64,000 nucleotides of DNA, taken from Idiomarina rhizosphaerae. GTDB lineage: Bacteria > Pseudomonadota > Gammaproteobacteria > Enterobacterales > Alteromonadaceae. Each line of letters starts with the position of its first letter. Position 1 is the stretch's first letter. The DNA is taken from positions 248,001 through 312,000 of the forward strand of contig NZ_JAMZDE010000008.1 of the NCBI RefSeq assembly GCF_024159085.1. The letters run 5' to 3'. Of the stretch, positions 17,907 through 26,688 are shown piece after piece. Under the pieces are notes generated by a model. The model was not told where the DNA came from and searched no databases. It was given only the letters and a program-made list of their open reading frames with translations. A program made the translations under genes and the position numbers.

Positions 17907-19127
17907 ATGAGAATTTTTTTGGTGATTTTCTTAGTTCTATTAAGCACAATCATAGCTTTCAACTACTATCCTCGTTCAATTGAGCGAACCAACTACTCAA
18001 ATGAAATTGATCTACTTGCAAAAGAGCTTATAGAAGATACAGCTATTCCTGGTTTAGCAATTGCACAAATTAGAAAAGGTGACGTTGATTTCATAGGAAC
18101 CTATGGATATGCAGATATCGACAGCCAGAAACCCGTTAATGAAAATACTCTTTTCAATGTTGCATCAATAAGCAAGCCTATTTTGGGCTTAGCTCTTTTA
18201 GAGCTTGTGAAGCAGGGAAAACTATCTCTTGATAAAGACATCAATGAATACCTTTCTTTTCCAATTGACAACCCCCACGTTCAAGACGAAGTTATTACAG
18301 TAAGACATCTCGCGAGCCATTCATCCGGAATTGCAGATTATTACAACACAGAGTCTTACACGCCAAACCGAGATCCCGAAACCACTTTAAAGCAACACCT
18401 TATTAGTTTGCTTACTACGACGGGTGAATACTACAACTCCGGTAAGTATTACTTACCACACCTACCAGGTGAAGAGCGGCACTATAGCAATTTGGCTGCC
18501 GCATTAGCAGGGCAACTAGTAGAAGAAGTGAGTGGCTTAACACTGGCAGAATTCAGCAAGTTATATGTTTTCCCCAGGCTTGGCATGGAAAATAGTAGTT
18601 GGTTATTAGGCGACCTCGACTTTCAAAATATTGCTACTCCATATGAAGTTGAACAATGTATACCTTGGCTATTTGTATGCGCTAATACGGAAGAACCTGA
18701 GCTTAACTACTTGATAAGTAAATTTGTAAATCCGCCCAGAGAATATAAGCGCTTTAGTGCATACCCTCATTTTGGAAACCCGCAATATCCCGATGGTGGT
18801 TTACGTGGCTCTATCAAAGAGCTATCAAGCTTCATGACGCACCTACTAAAAAATAAAGATGTATATGGTGAGGAACTGCTATCAAGAGATCTGTTTCAAG
18901 AATTTTTTGCACTGCAATTAGAGAAACAAGTTTCAGATAGCCAACGTTTCTTCTGGAGAGACAGAGAAGGACTAACCGGGCATATGGGATCTGATTTAGG
19001 GGTCTTCGCCGCTATGTATTTTGATCTAAACAGCCAATCCGGTTTTATCATAGTGATGAATCGAGGAGCGGATGCGAAAGCGGGGTTCGCAATGCAAAAG
19101 CTTGCCGCCGCATTAATGGTTCAATAA
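17907..19127 (+). CDS. Beta-lactamase-family serine hydrolase, membrane-anchored
   Basis: The start at 17907 has AGGGA eight bases upstream; an ATG 21 bases earlier lacks one. The 406-residue protein starts with a hydrophobic signal anchor (residues 2-22) and belongs to the class C beta-lactamase/penicillin-binding-protein-like serine hydrolases (S12). The motifs are S87-x-S-K90, Y-S-N near 193 and H-M-G near 358, the last in place of K-T-G. Such proteins are esterases or D-aminopeptidases as often as beta-lactamases, so resistance should not be assumed. It is followed 26 bases on by a MarR-like gene, probably its co-transcribed regulator. Confidence 0.85.
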   Translation: MRIFLVIFLVLLSTIIAFNYYPRSIERTNYSNEIDLLAKELIEDTAIPGLAIAQIRKGDVDFIGTYGYADIDSQKPVNENTLFNVASISKPILGLALLELVKQGKLSLDKDINEYLSFPIDNPHVQDEVITVRHLASHSSGIADYYNTESYTPNRDPETTLKQHLISLLTTTGEYYNSGKYYLPHLPGEERHYSNLAAALAGQLVEEVSGLTLAEFSKLYVFPRLGMENSSWLLGDLDFQNIATPYEVEQCIPWLFVCANTEEPELNYLISKFVNPPREYKRFSAYPHFGNPQYPDGGLRGSIKELSSFMTHLLKNKDVYGEELLSRDLFQEFFALQLEKQVSDSQRFFWRDREGLTGHMGSDLGVFAAMYFDLNSQSGFIIVMNRGADAKAGFAMQKLAAALMVQ

Positions 19128-19152
19128 TGAACTCGAAGTATTGGAGAAACTG

Positions 19153-19650
19153 ATGAACGACACCAACAAATTTGCTCAGTCCCTCAAACACAATAGAGCT
19201 TTTACAGCAAAACTGTTGTTCGACTTACACTTAATAATTACGGAGCAAGCGGCAGATGTATATCGTGATATGGGAATAATTTTTCCGGTGAGTGTCTCAT
19301 CAACCGTCTTGTATCTTAATAGTGTAGAACAAGCTTCGTTGACCCAAATAGCAAAAGCACTATCACAACCTCATCAACTAATTTCTCAACGAATTAAGAC
19401 TCTTCTGAAATTAGATTTGTTAGTAAAATCATCAGATAAAGTTGATAAACGCAGGACCTTCTATTCACTATCCTCTGTCGGCAAACAGCAAGGGAAGTTA
19501 CTAAAAGAGTATTGTTACGGAGCGGAAGTAGCCTTCAATAATATTTCGGAGGAAATTGGTGTAGATTTACATGAACTACTTAACCAATCTATAGACTCAC
19601 TGCACAAAAATTCCTTTTCTAACCGCTGGAAAAGAACAGAGAACGACTAA
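19153..19650 (+). CDS. MarR-like transcriptional regulator
   Basis: The ATG at 19153 has GGAGAAACTG directly upstream, preferred over a TTG 12 bases earlier. The 165-residue product has a winged helix-turn-helix core of MarR type: S-L-T-Q-I-A-K-A-L-S-Q-P-H-Q-L-I-S-Q-R near residues 66-84, then a wing with D-K-R-R-T-F-Y-S-L near 100. A helical C-terminus would provide the dimer interface. It is co-directional with the serine hydrolase 26 bases upstream, so it may control that gene. The ligand is unknown. Confidence 0.75.
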   Translation: MNDTNKFAQSLKHNRAFTAKLLFDLHLIITEQAADVYRDMGIIFPVSVSSTVLYLNSVEQASLTQIAKALSQPHQLISQRIKTLLKLDLLVKSSDKVDKRRTFYSLSSVGKQQGKLLKEYCYGAEVAFNNISEEIGVDLHELLNQSIDSLHKNSFSNRWKRTEND

Positions 19651-19735
19651 GAAATAATAAGTCGCCTATCGATCCTCAAACACTACAAATTCAATATTAT
19701 GTGTTGGGTTTCGGGTGGAAAATTTTAATTCCAGA

Positions 19736-20911
19736 TTACTGAGCCAACAGGTTAAGTAATCTCTCTTTTCGGGCAGCATAAACCTCGTAACCATCATACC
19801 CTTCATTCGACAGAGAGAGGGCTTTATTGACCTGTACGAGTGACTCTTCGTACATTTGGCTCTGCTCGTAACCATAAGCTAAACCGTTATACGCGTCAGG
19901 TTTTTCGAGATAAAGCGTTATACCAAACTTAAAAAGCTTGATAGCTTCTTTGAGATTGCCGTTATTTACGAAATGGTAACCCAGCTCCCGAACAACCCAT
20001 TCCGGCGGCGTCTTCTCTCCATACTGATTTGATAGACGATTGTAATATTTTGAAATCGAGCTAATTTCGCCATTATATGCTCGTGCCGGCATCCTCACAG
20101 GCAGAAAAAGGTTATGATAAGCATTGAAAACCCCAGCAGCTGAAGTCAGCCTATGAGGAACATTATCGAATTCATCACTTATGAACTTTAAGCCCTTTGG
20201 CGTGTTAGACGAAATAAAGTCGAGCATATCGTCATATCGCTCTCTCATAAAGCCACTTTCTTCACCGATATCCATGTACAAATAGCTATCTAAGTTATTT
20301 GTTTCAGATATGAACGCTTTTGTACTTTTTGCTGTTGCTCCATAATTCCACCATACAGCTGGACTGTAAGCTAAATGCGCCTGAAAAAGTTCAGGATTGG
20401 CTTGGAGCGCATAAAGCGCGAATACGCCGCCAGCGGATGCACCTGCAATTACTTTAAAATTATGAGTGCGATATCCGTTATCAACAAAAGGGATAAGCTC
20501 ACTTTCTACAAAGCTTAAAAACTTTGACGCTCCGCCGCCAATTCCCATTGGACCATTTTGCTCTTCATTAACCGTAGGATAAAAATCTCTCAATCTATCA
20601 GTATTTTCAATTGCGACAATAATTACTTCAGGCGCAGCCTCTGCTTCTTGCAGTCTCTCTAACACAGCAGTGATGAGAAGCAGATTGCCTTTGCCATCAA
20701 GGCGATAAATTACCGGATATTCTTTATCTGGCTTTGCAGCATAGCTCTTGGGAAGCTGAACAGTGATGGTTCTTTTTTCGTCGAGTATTTCTGAGAAGAG
20801 TACCTCTGTCTGTAATTTATAACCTTCATCACGGTTTTGGACTTGCTGCGCAAAAACAGCAGATGTAGAAACCATGAAGATCACAAAGGCCGAAAGCATT
20901 ACTTTTTTCAT
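19736..20911 (-). CDS. Exported esterase (alpha/beta hydrolase) with C-terminal TPR
   Basis: A 391-residue protein with a cleavable signal peptide (residues 1-21, V-F-A before Q-Q). The body is an esterase D/IroE-Fes-like alpha/beta hydrolase: Y-P-V-I-Y-R-L-D-G near residue 65, the nucleophile elbow G157-A-S159-A-G161, and the C-terminal P-H-R-L-T segment holding the likely catalytic His near 250. Residues about 310-390 form tetratricopeptide-like repeats. It is active-site complete, unlike its paralogue upstream (20987-22135). The two are 75 bases apart, same strand and same architecture, a tandem duplication. The substrate could be an ester of a siderophore or peptide, but this is unproven. 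Confidence 0.82.
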   Translation of the reverse strand: MKKVMLSAFVIFMVSTSAVFAQQVQNRDEGYKLQTEVLFSEILDEKRTITVQLPKSYAAKPDKEYPVIYRLDGKGNLLLITAVLERLQEAEAAPEVIIVAIENTDRLRDFYPTVNEEQNGPMGIGGGASKFLSFVESELIPFVDNGYRTHNFKVIAGASAGGVFALYALQANPELFQAHLAYSPAVWWNYGATAKSTKAFISETNNLDSYLYMDIGEESGFMRERYDDMLDFISSNTPKGLKFISDEFDNVPHRLTSAAGVFNAYHNLFLPVRMPARAYNGEISSISKYYNRLSNQYGEKTPPEWVVRELGYHFVNNGNLKEAIKLFKFGITLYLEKPDAYNGLAYGYEQSQMYEESLVQVNKALSLSNEGYDGYEVYAARKERLLNLLAQ

Positions 20912-20986
20912 TATTTTTTCTCTTATTTCAATAGCTTTACTAAGCTAGGTTGGATACGCTCAGCAGATCTCTCACTCCTGCTCGCA

Positions 20987-22135
20987 TTATTCTCCGCTAA
21001 GCTCGAACTGATATTGGTCAAGAGCAGCTCGGTGCTTTTTCTGATGCCATGTTTGCTGATTCTCTGAATACTTAACTGCGTCCGTTTGAAACTTAACTGC
21101 ATTCTCGAAATCTCCTAAGCTTGCGTATGCCTCGGCGACATAGTGGTAGCTATAGGAGTCATCAGGATAGAGTTCAATGAGTTGTTTAAGTACTGATAGC
21201 CCCTTTTCGGGATTAGAGCCGATAAGGTGATTTCCGAGATTTTGAATGGAACGCTTAGGCGACACCTCAAACCCATATTTTTTATCTGAAAGAAACTTGT
21301 AGTGCGCCACAATCTTATTCACTCCTTGTTTTGAAACAGCGGAGTCAGGCGCTAAGCCGTTATGGACATCATCAAATAGTGCTTCTACTCCCATTACCGT
21401 CGACAATATTGGTAAGGACATAAAGTAATTGTCGGCAAAATGCTTTTCGTGCCAATCCAGGCTTGAGGGTGCATATTGCTGGAGTGTTTTGCTTAACTCC
21501 ATATAGTCATCCTGCTGATGATTTTCTTTTACATTAGTGCCATAGCTGAAGAGTAAAAACCTCGGCTTTTTGTCGAGATTTGAAAGCATCTTTCTCGAGT
21601 CTGATTGCAGGCCAACAAAGTCATCTTTAAGCTCTGGGCTCACAGCAATGTAGGCATTCAGCATATCCGGTTTCCTGAACAACGCTGATAATACAATACT
21701 GCCATTGTGCCTAAACCCGCTCATAATACGAAACCCATTAGTACGGTAGGTTTTATCTATTTCAACAAACAGTTCTTGTTCGAAAAAATCGAGGAGCGGA
21801 GTCGTTTCCCCGGAACTGTCAAATAGCTTACCTACCGGATTACCATAATCGAGCGTAATAATAATTGTCTTAAGCCACGGCCACTCACCGTTATGACTCA
21901 TCCAGTCATGCATGCCTCTTAAATATGTCGTTGCATGGGGATGAAAATCAAAAAGCACCGGGTAATGCTTAGAGTTTTCCCCCTGATAGCCAGATGGCAA
22001 AACAACATTGAACACAAGAGGAACTTCAAATTCGGGATGCTGAATTTCCAGTTTTTTGGTAACTGATGACGCATGAGCAGAGAAGCTCAGAACAAGAATC
22101 AAGAAGCTTAAAAATAGGCGTTTTGTATTTATCAT
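20987..22135 (-). CDS. Esterase-TPR paralogue lacking catalytic residues (pseudoenzyme candidate)
   Basis: A 382-residue exported protein (signal peptide 1-22, A-H-A-S) with the same layout as its downstream neighbour: esterase D-like alpha/beta domain and C-terminal TPR-like repeats (about 300-375). At the nucleophile elbow the neighbour has G-A-S-A-G-G while this one reads G140-F-R142-H-N-G145, so the serine is replaced by arginine. The segment matching the catalytic His (P-H-R-L-T) reads N-Y-F-M-S. The reading frame is intact and the fold seems kept, so this is a degenerate active site in an otherwise maintained protein. It may bind rather than cleave, or regulate its paralogue. Confidence 0.78.
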   Translation of the reverse strand: MINTKRLFLSFLILVLSFSAHASSVTKKLEIQHPEFEVPLVFNVVLPSGYQGENSKHYPVLFDFHPHATTYLRGMHDWMSHNGEWPWLKTIIITLDYGNPVGKLFDSSGETTPLLDFFEQELFVEIDKTYRTNGFRIMSGFRHNGSIVLSALFRKPDMLNAYIAVSPELKDDFVGLQSDSRKMLSNLDKKPRFLLFSYGTNVKENHQQDDYMELSKTLQQYAPSSLDWHEKHFADNYFMSLPILSTVMGVEALFDDVHNGLAPDSAVSKQGVNKIVAHYKFLSDKKYGFEVSPKRSIQNLGNHLIGSNPEKGLSVLKQLIELYPDDSYSYHYVAEAYASLGDFENAVKFQTDAVKYSENQQTWHQKKHRAALDQYQFELSGE

Positions 22136-22279
22136 CGAAGTTCCATTTCAAAATTTGTTAGTTTCACGTTATCACAACTAGTCTTACGTACTAGTAAAAA
22201 ACACTCAGTGAACCTCCACAAGCAGATTAGAAAGTTTGTTCCGTCAAACTCCCAACCACCTATTCTAAGCCTTGGCAAG

Positions 22280-23281
22280 CTATGTACGGCTTAAGCTTTC
22301 TGAATCTAGGCGTTCTACCCGTTCAAAACCTTTTGTCTTTTTAAAAGACATATTATGTATAAAGTTACTCATCGAATCTGAAGGATCTATTGTTTCGAGA
22401 TTGAGACTATTCATCGTACTGCGGGATATGGCGGCAGATAATACCGGGGTTTCTTCTAAATGCCCTGTTTTAGAGTTAAGTAGTTCATCTACAGCTGTAA
22501 CAATCACCAAGCTATCTGGAATACATGAAAACAGCTCATTAGCTACTCTTAACACGCAACTGCACACATAGTCTTGATATATTTCATTAAATTTTCCTTT
22601 CGGCATATTTTTAACAGACAGCTTTCCACTCTTTAAAAGACTCTTCGACTCGCTTGGCACGATATCGTTACCATGAACGTTAATTGTCGCTTCCAACAGA
22701 CCATTGTCATATACAACCACCGATATGCTCGAGCCAAGATTAGAAATTTCGGTAAAAGGCTGTAGATTGTCTATTGCTTCGAGCTTAGCTTTGGGCTCCC
22801 CTTTTAATAGAGCTTCAGCTATATCCACACTCTCTTTCCATTCTGCAAATTCCTGTTTCCAGCGCGAGACTCTCGATTCATATTCATCGTTATCAGCTTT
22901 TATCGCTATTTCAATTTCTTGTGCGATGATCGCTTTTTTCTTTTCCTCATTATTGAAAAGTCGAGCGAATACTCCAGGCTTATATTGTTCTAATTTAAGC
23001 TGAGCTTTTTCCTCTCTATGGCTCGTTTTTTTTGGCTCTTTAGGCGGTTTAGAGCTTGCAACACTCGACCAGTCTACAAGCGAGCTGCATTCTTTATGGA
23101 TCGACTGAATCACCTCGATATGGTTTTCATAAACATCAACTTCGTATGCAGCCTGCTCTAACTCCTGCATTTTCGCATATTGCTTATGCTTTCTTTCTAA
23201 TTCTTTCTGTCTGCGTTTCGCATCTCGTTCTGCTGCACGAACCGCTGCACCGATAGACCTAACCGTTCCCTTCCATCCCAT
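22280..23281 (-). CDS. Hypothetical protein with N-terminal coiled coil
   Basis: A 333-residue soluble protein with a good ribosome-binding site (AAGGA) and no signal peptide. The N-terminus begins with G-W-K-G-T-V-R-S-I and continues into a long, highly charged helical region (about residues 10-50) and a second (about 90-165), likely coiled coils. From about residue 175 the sequence becomes mixed alpha/beta, including I-S-V-V-V-Y-D-N-G-L-L-E-A-T-I-N-V and a V-S-D/V-D-E-L-L region. I have no named family for it. It stands alone between two exported-protein genes. Confidence 0.7.
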   Translation of the reverse strand: MGWKGTVRSIGAAVRAAERDAKRRQKELERKHKQYAKMQELEQAAYEVDVYENHIEVIQSIHKECSSLVDWSSVASSKPPKEPKKTSHREEKAQLKLEQYKPGVFARLFNNEEKKKAIIAQEIEIAIKADNDEYESRVSRWKQEFAEWKESVDIAEALLKGEPKAKLEAIDNLQPFTEISNLGSSISVVVYDNGLLEATINVHGNDIVPSESKSLLKSGKLSVKNMPKGKFNEIYQDYVCSCVLRVANELFSCIPDSLVIVTAVDELLNSKTGHLEETPVLSAAISRSTMNSLNLETIDPSDSMSNFIHNMSFKKTKGFERVERLDSESLSRT

Positions 23282-23343
23282 CTTAGAGATCCTTCATTTT
23301 GTATACAGTTGATACGCAACTTATTCGCTTGTTAAACCACTGG

Positions 23344-23775
23344 TCAGAAGTAGTGCCTAATCAGCTTTATCTTGTTGTTTTCAAATTCGAATAAAGTAAC
23401 TAGTTCTTGCTTATTATTTTCAGGATCAGAGTTTCCATTTTTATCAATGCAGGGATGTAAGTATTCGACGGTGACAGCATTAAGCCCTTCAATGATATTC
23501 TTAACCTGAATATCGCATTCGCCATAGCTTCCTAAATAGTACAGCAGGCCTTTCTCATATTCGTTTTTTGATTGAACAGCATTAAATCTGGGGTGTTCAA
23601 ATGTTGCGTCTTCAGTTAGCAGTGCTAATAAACTAGTCACATCGCTTTTAGTTGAATTTCTATGCTCTACGGCTTTTTGCGCTTCGAAATACTGGTTAAC
23701 TCTGGCTGTTAAGTCACTTGCAGAGGCCACGTTAGAGAGTAATAGCGATGCAAAAATTACATAACAATATTTCAT
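23344..23775 (-). CDS. Exported SnoaL/NTF2-like protein
   Basis: A 143-residue protein with a signal peptide (1-19, A-S-A-S) and an excellent ribosome-binding site (GGAGGAGAA). The mature part has the layout of a NTF2/SnoaL-like cone fold: an N-terminal helix, L-L-T-E-D-A-T-F-E-H-P-R-F, and a C-terminal beta strand ending H-Y-F. Two Cys residues (near 84 and 112) may pair in the periplasm. Function cannot be told. Confidence 0.65.
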   Translation of the reverse strand: MKYCYVIFASLLLSNVASASDLTARVNQYFEAQKAVEHRNSTKSDVTSLLALLTEDATFEHPRFNAVQSKNEYEKGLLYYLGSYGECDIQVKNIIEGLNAVTVEYLHPCIDKNGNSDPENNKQELVTLFEFENNKIKLIRHYF

Positions 23776-24051
23776 TTCTCCTCCTTGAGGATCTATTAAT
23801 TAACTACCGAAGCGCTAGTTATTCCTATTAAGCATTATAGAGTTTCGTTACGCGCCGTTCTCTGATTAGTTTAATTATCAACCAATTAAACTACTCTTTT
23901 ACGACAATAAAGCAACCCAGATATAAAACATTTAACTTGAGCGAGAGCCCCTATTGGATTCAGACCTTACCCAACAATTAAATGAAATGCAGCACCCACA
24001 GCTCTCAGGTACAATGCCAACTATTATCACCGTTGAATTGCATATTGATAC
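23776..24051. other. Intergenic region before the RNA helicase gene
   Basis: 276 bases hold the divergent promoters of the SnoaL-like gene and the DEAD-box gene. On the + strand a frame is open from about 23938 to 24055 and its TGA overlaps the helicase ATG (ATGA), but it has no start codon with a ribosome-binding site. The helicase itself shows no clear Shine-Dalgarno. The long leader may be regulatory, as in cold-inducible helicases; nothing else is recognisable. Confidence 0.4.
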
Positions 24052-25230
24052 ATGACTTTTTCTGAACTCGGACTTTACCCTGAAACCATTGCCGCCCTTA
24101 CACGCCAAGGTTATACAGAACCAACACCTATTCAGGAGCAATCAATTCCGACGATCCTTGCTGGTAAGGACCTAATGGCTGCAGCACAAACAGGCACGGG
24201 AAAAACCGCGGGTTTTACCTTACCGATTTTAGACAGACTAAAAAGTAACGAGCGCGCAAAGGCAAACACAGCACGCGCGCTCATTCTTACGCCTACTCGA
24301 GAATTAGCGGCTCAGGTGGGTGAAAGTGTTGCTAACTTAAGCGCGGGTCAGCCACTGAATTACGCGGTGGTGTTTGGCGGTGTGAAAATTAACCCGCAGA
24401 TGATGAAGCTTCGCAAAGGCGTGGATATTCTTATCGCCACACCTGGCCGCTTGCTGGACTTATACACACAGAATGCCATCCGCTTCCCGAAATTAGAAGT
24501 ATTGGTAATTGATGAAGCCGACCGCATGCTCGATATGGGCTTTATTCACGACATTAAGAAAATTATTAAGTTATTACCAGCTAAGCGCCAAACACTCATG
24601 TTCTCAGCGACCTTTTCCGACGGCATTCGTACCCTGGCTAAAGGCTTGCTGAAAAGCCCGGTAGAAATTTCTGTGGCACCACCGAACGCTGCCGCAGAGC
24701 CTATTGAACAAACAATGTATGCGGTACAGAAAAGCGAAAAGCTGCGCATGCTACTACGACTACTGCACAGCCTTAACGAGCCGCAAGTGCTTGTGTTTTC
24801 CCGCACCAAACAAGGCGCTAATAGGTTAGTTAAGCAACTGGATAAAGCCGGTTTCTCTGCCGCAGCTATTCACAGCGCGAAAAGCCAGGGTGCCCGCACC
24901 AGAGCGTTGGCTGAATTTAAAAGTGGCAAGGTTCAAGTGCTTATCGCAACCGATATCGTCGCGCGGGGCATTGATATTGAAAAGCTGCCGTACGTTATCA
25001 ATTATGACCTACCACAGGTTGCTGAAGACTATGTGCATCGCATTGGCCGCACCGGTCGTGCCGGCCAGGTTGGTCATGCCATATCTTTGGTCACCGACGA
25101 AGAACTGGCCTTCCTGAAAGCCATTGAAAAACTGATTGGTCAGCCGATTGAACAGCGTAAACTAGAAGGCTTTGCCGACGTCGAACTTAACGGAACGACG
25201 CCGGCTCCGACTAAAAGTCAGCGCTCATAG
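24052..25230 (+). CDS. DEAD-box RNA helicase, RhlE-like
   Basis: A 392-residue ATP-dependent RNA helicase. Motifs in order: Q motif with G-Y-T-E-P-T-P-I-Q (20-28), Walker A A-Q-T-G-T-G-K-T (45-52), P-T-R-E-L-A (81-86), T-P-G-R (130-133), D154-E-A-D157, S185-A-T187, A-R-G-I-D near 304 and H-R-I-G-R-T-G-R near 332. It matches RhlE but ends soon after the helicase core, without the basic tail of E. coli RhlE (454 residues). A role in ribosome assembly or RNA turnover at low temperature is likely. Its 3' end overlaps that of the convergent S41 gene by 20 bases. Confidence 0.93.
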   Translation: MTFSELGLYPETIAALTRQGYTEPTPIQEQSIPTILAGKDLMAAAQTGTGKTAGFTLPILDRLKSNERAKANTARALILTPTRELAAQVGESVANLSAGQPLNYAVVFGGVKINPQMMKLRKGVDILIATPGRLLDLYTQNAIRFPKLEVLVIDEADRMLDMGFIHDIKKIIKLLPAKRQTLMFSATFSDGIRTLAKGLLKSPVEISVAPPNAAAEPIEQTMYAVQKSEKLRMLLRLLHSLNEPQVLVFSRTKQGANRLVKQLDKAGFSAAAIHSAKSQGARTRALAEFKSGKVQVLIATDIVARGIDIEKLPYVINYDLPQVAEDYVHRIGRTGRAGQVGHAISLVTDEELAFLKAIEKLIGQPIEQRKLEGFADVELNGTTPAPTKSQRS

Positions 25231-26203
25231 TTTTGCTACTTAACTCATGAGCATGATCTAAAGCATCCATAGCCGGTACTTCAATATCCGGAATAATTCC
25301 CGTGCGCTCCCAGTTATTCCCGGTTGCCGTTATTATCGGTTTAAGTAGTGATATGCGAAATGCAAGCGTGTCAGTAATTCGACGCACTCCAACATAAAAA
25401 CCGGCGCTAGCGGTGGTGTCACCAACCAACACAGCCTTTGAATTCGCCTGTAAAACACCAGCAAAAAGTTCAGAAGCACTGGCTGTGTTGCGACTGGTTA
25501 ATATCCAAACCGGAAAATCACCGCGAAAGCCTTGGTGAGCTGCGGTATCAGATGCTGAAATCTCTGCCGTCTTTTCGTTTGCAGAATCAAGCACATACCA
25601 AAGAGGTGTTTCGTCGGACAGAAAATAGCTCAACATGTACTGAACTAAATCGGGCGAACCACCAACGGTATCTCGCAAATCAATGATTATGCCGTCGCTC
25701 TGACCAAGAAAGTTAAAAGCTGCGTCAACGGCTTCCCTGGCCTGCTTTTCCGGCGAAAACTTATTAAACTTCAAATAGCCAATGTTACCGCTCAGGTAAC
25801 GCACTTCCTCGAAACCACAGTTATTGGTTAACTTTCCTTCTTCATGGGTCAATATATGGGTGATTTCTTCGTCTGGGTTAACGGTATACAAACTTAGATG
25901 GTTATCGCCTGTAACCGCTCGTAAATCTTGTCCCAGCACGCGCGCGAAACCCTCCAGAGACGTCAGCGAATCGTGCTGTCCCAATTCCAGCTTGTTTAGA
26001 AATAACTCCCTTAACTCAGGAACCACTTCCGGTTCTATGTAGTTGTCCTGCATAACATCGAACGTTTTAGTCATCAGCTGACGAATATGTTCTGACGACA
26101 GGTTGTTCTCATCGGCCTGAGAAATTTCCGAATTCGACAGTAGAGAAATAAGCAAAAGTAACAGAGCAATAAGTCTGCACGGTTTAAGAAAAATAGTTTT
26201 CAT
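25211..26203 (-). CDS. S41-family peptidase, exported
   Basis: A 330-residue protein with a hydrophobic signal sequence (about residues 10-30). The C-terminal two-thirds match the S41 tail-specific/IRBP-like protease domain: T-G-D-N-H-L-S-L near residue 98, G-Y-L-K-F-N near 145, I-D-L-R-D-T-V-G-G-S near 175 and the nucleophile region T-S-R-N-T-A-S-A-S-E-L-F. The lysine of CtpA-type enzymes is absent (G-D-T-T-A-S-A-G), so this is the tricorn/IRBP-like group, which uses Ser-His instead. No PDZ domain is present. Confidence 0.82.
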   Translation of the reverse strand: MKTIFLKPCRLIALLLLLISLLSNSEISQADENNLSSEHIRQLMTKTFDVMQDNYIEPEVVPELRELFLNKLELGQHDSLTSLEGFARVLGQDLRAVTGDNHLSLYTVNPDEEITHILTHEEGKLTNNCGFEEVRYLSGNIGYLKFNKFSPEKQAREAVDAAFNFLGQSDGIIIDLRDTVGGSPDLVQYMLSYFLSDETPLWYVLDSANEKTAEISASDTAAHQGFRGDFPVWILTSRNTASASELFAGVLQANSKAVLVGDTTASAGFYVGVRRITDTLAFRISLLKPIITATGNNWERTGIIPDIEVPAMDALDHAHELSSKTMSADF

Positions 26204-26283
26204 GAGTTTACCTTTAAAAATCCATTAGTAAGGGCTGGCTTCAACCAGTCCAGCTTTCGTTATTCGTTTAGGAACTAATGGAT

Positions 26284-26688
26284 TCAGATAAAGGCGTTCT
26301 TGATTTTGAATTGTATGCCAACGTCTTTCCACCCAGACAGGCGAAAACGACTTGATGGCTTTATTAAAAACCAATCGACAAGAATAGGTTCGGTGAGTAA
26401 ATAAATATTAGCAACGGCAACGCTGAACTTAGTTTCATCAACACGCTCAAACTGCCAGTTTGCCGACTGCTTATGGTGTTCAAATTGACTAGCGCTTAAG
26501 TATGGTGAAGCCGAGACAGCCACGTCGTCACTTACCTCAGACGTAACAATTGTATCGGCAAACGCAAACTGCGTATTGGTGGTTGAGTCCGGGTTACTGA
26601 AAAACAGCCAACAGAACACACACAGCATAATTGCCGTAATTGTGACCTTTGCTGTCTGAAAGGCGTGTTTTTTGGCTGTATCAACCAT
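26284..26688 (-). CDS. Hypothetical membrane-anchored protein
   Basis: A 134-residue product with one N-terminal membrane segment (about 14-31) and a periplasmic domain without recognisable motifs. Its ATG overlaps the TAA of the upstream hydrolase by one base (TAATG), so the two are likely translated together and may work together. No family recognised. Confidence 0.6.
   Translation of the reverse strand: MVDTAKKHAFQTAKVTITAIMLCVFCWLFFSNPDSTTNTQFAFADTIVTSEVSDDVAVSASPYLSASQFEHHKQSANWQFERVDETKFSVAVANIYLLTEPILVDWFLIKPSSRFRLSGWKDVGIQFKIKNAFI

Noticed and set aside
17907-19127. Beta-lactamase resistance gene
   Set aside because: The K-T-G motif is H-M-G and the family is mostly esterases and peptidases; resistance cannot be supported.
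22272-22571. Plus-strand frame opposite the coiled-coil gene
   Set aside because: It is the antisense shadow of a well-initiated gene and has no ribosome-binding site or recognisable family.
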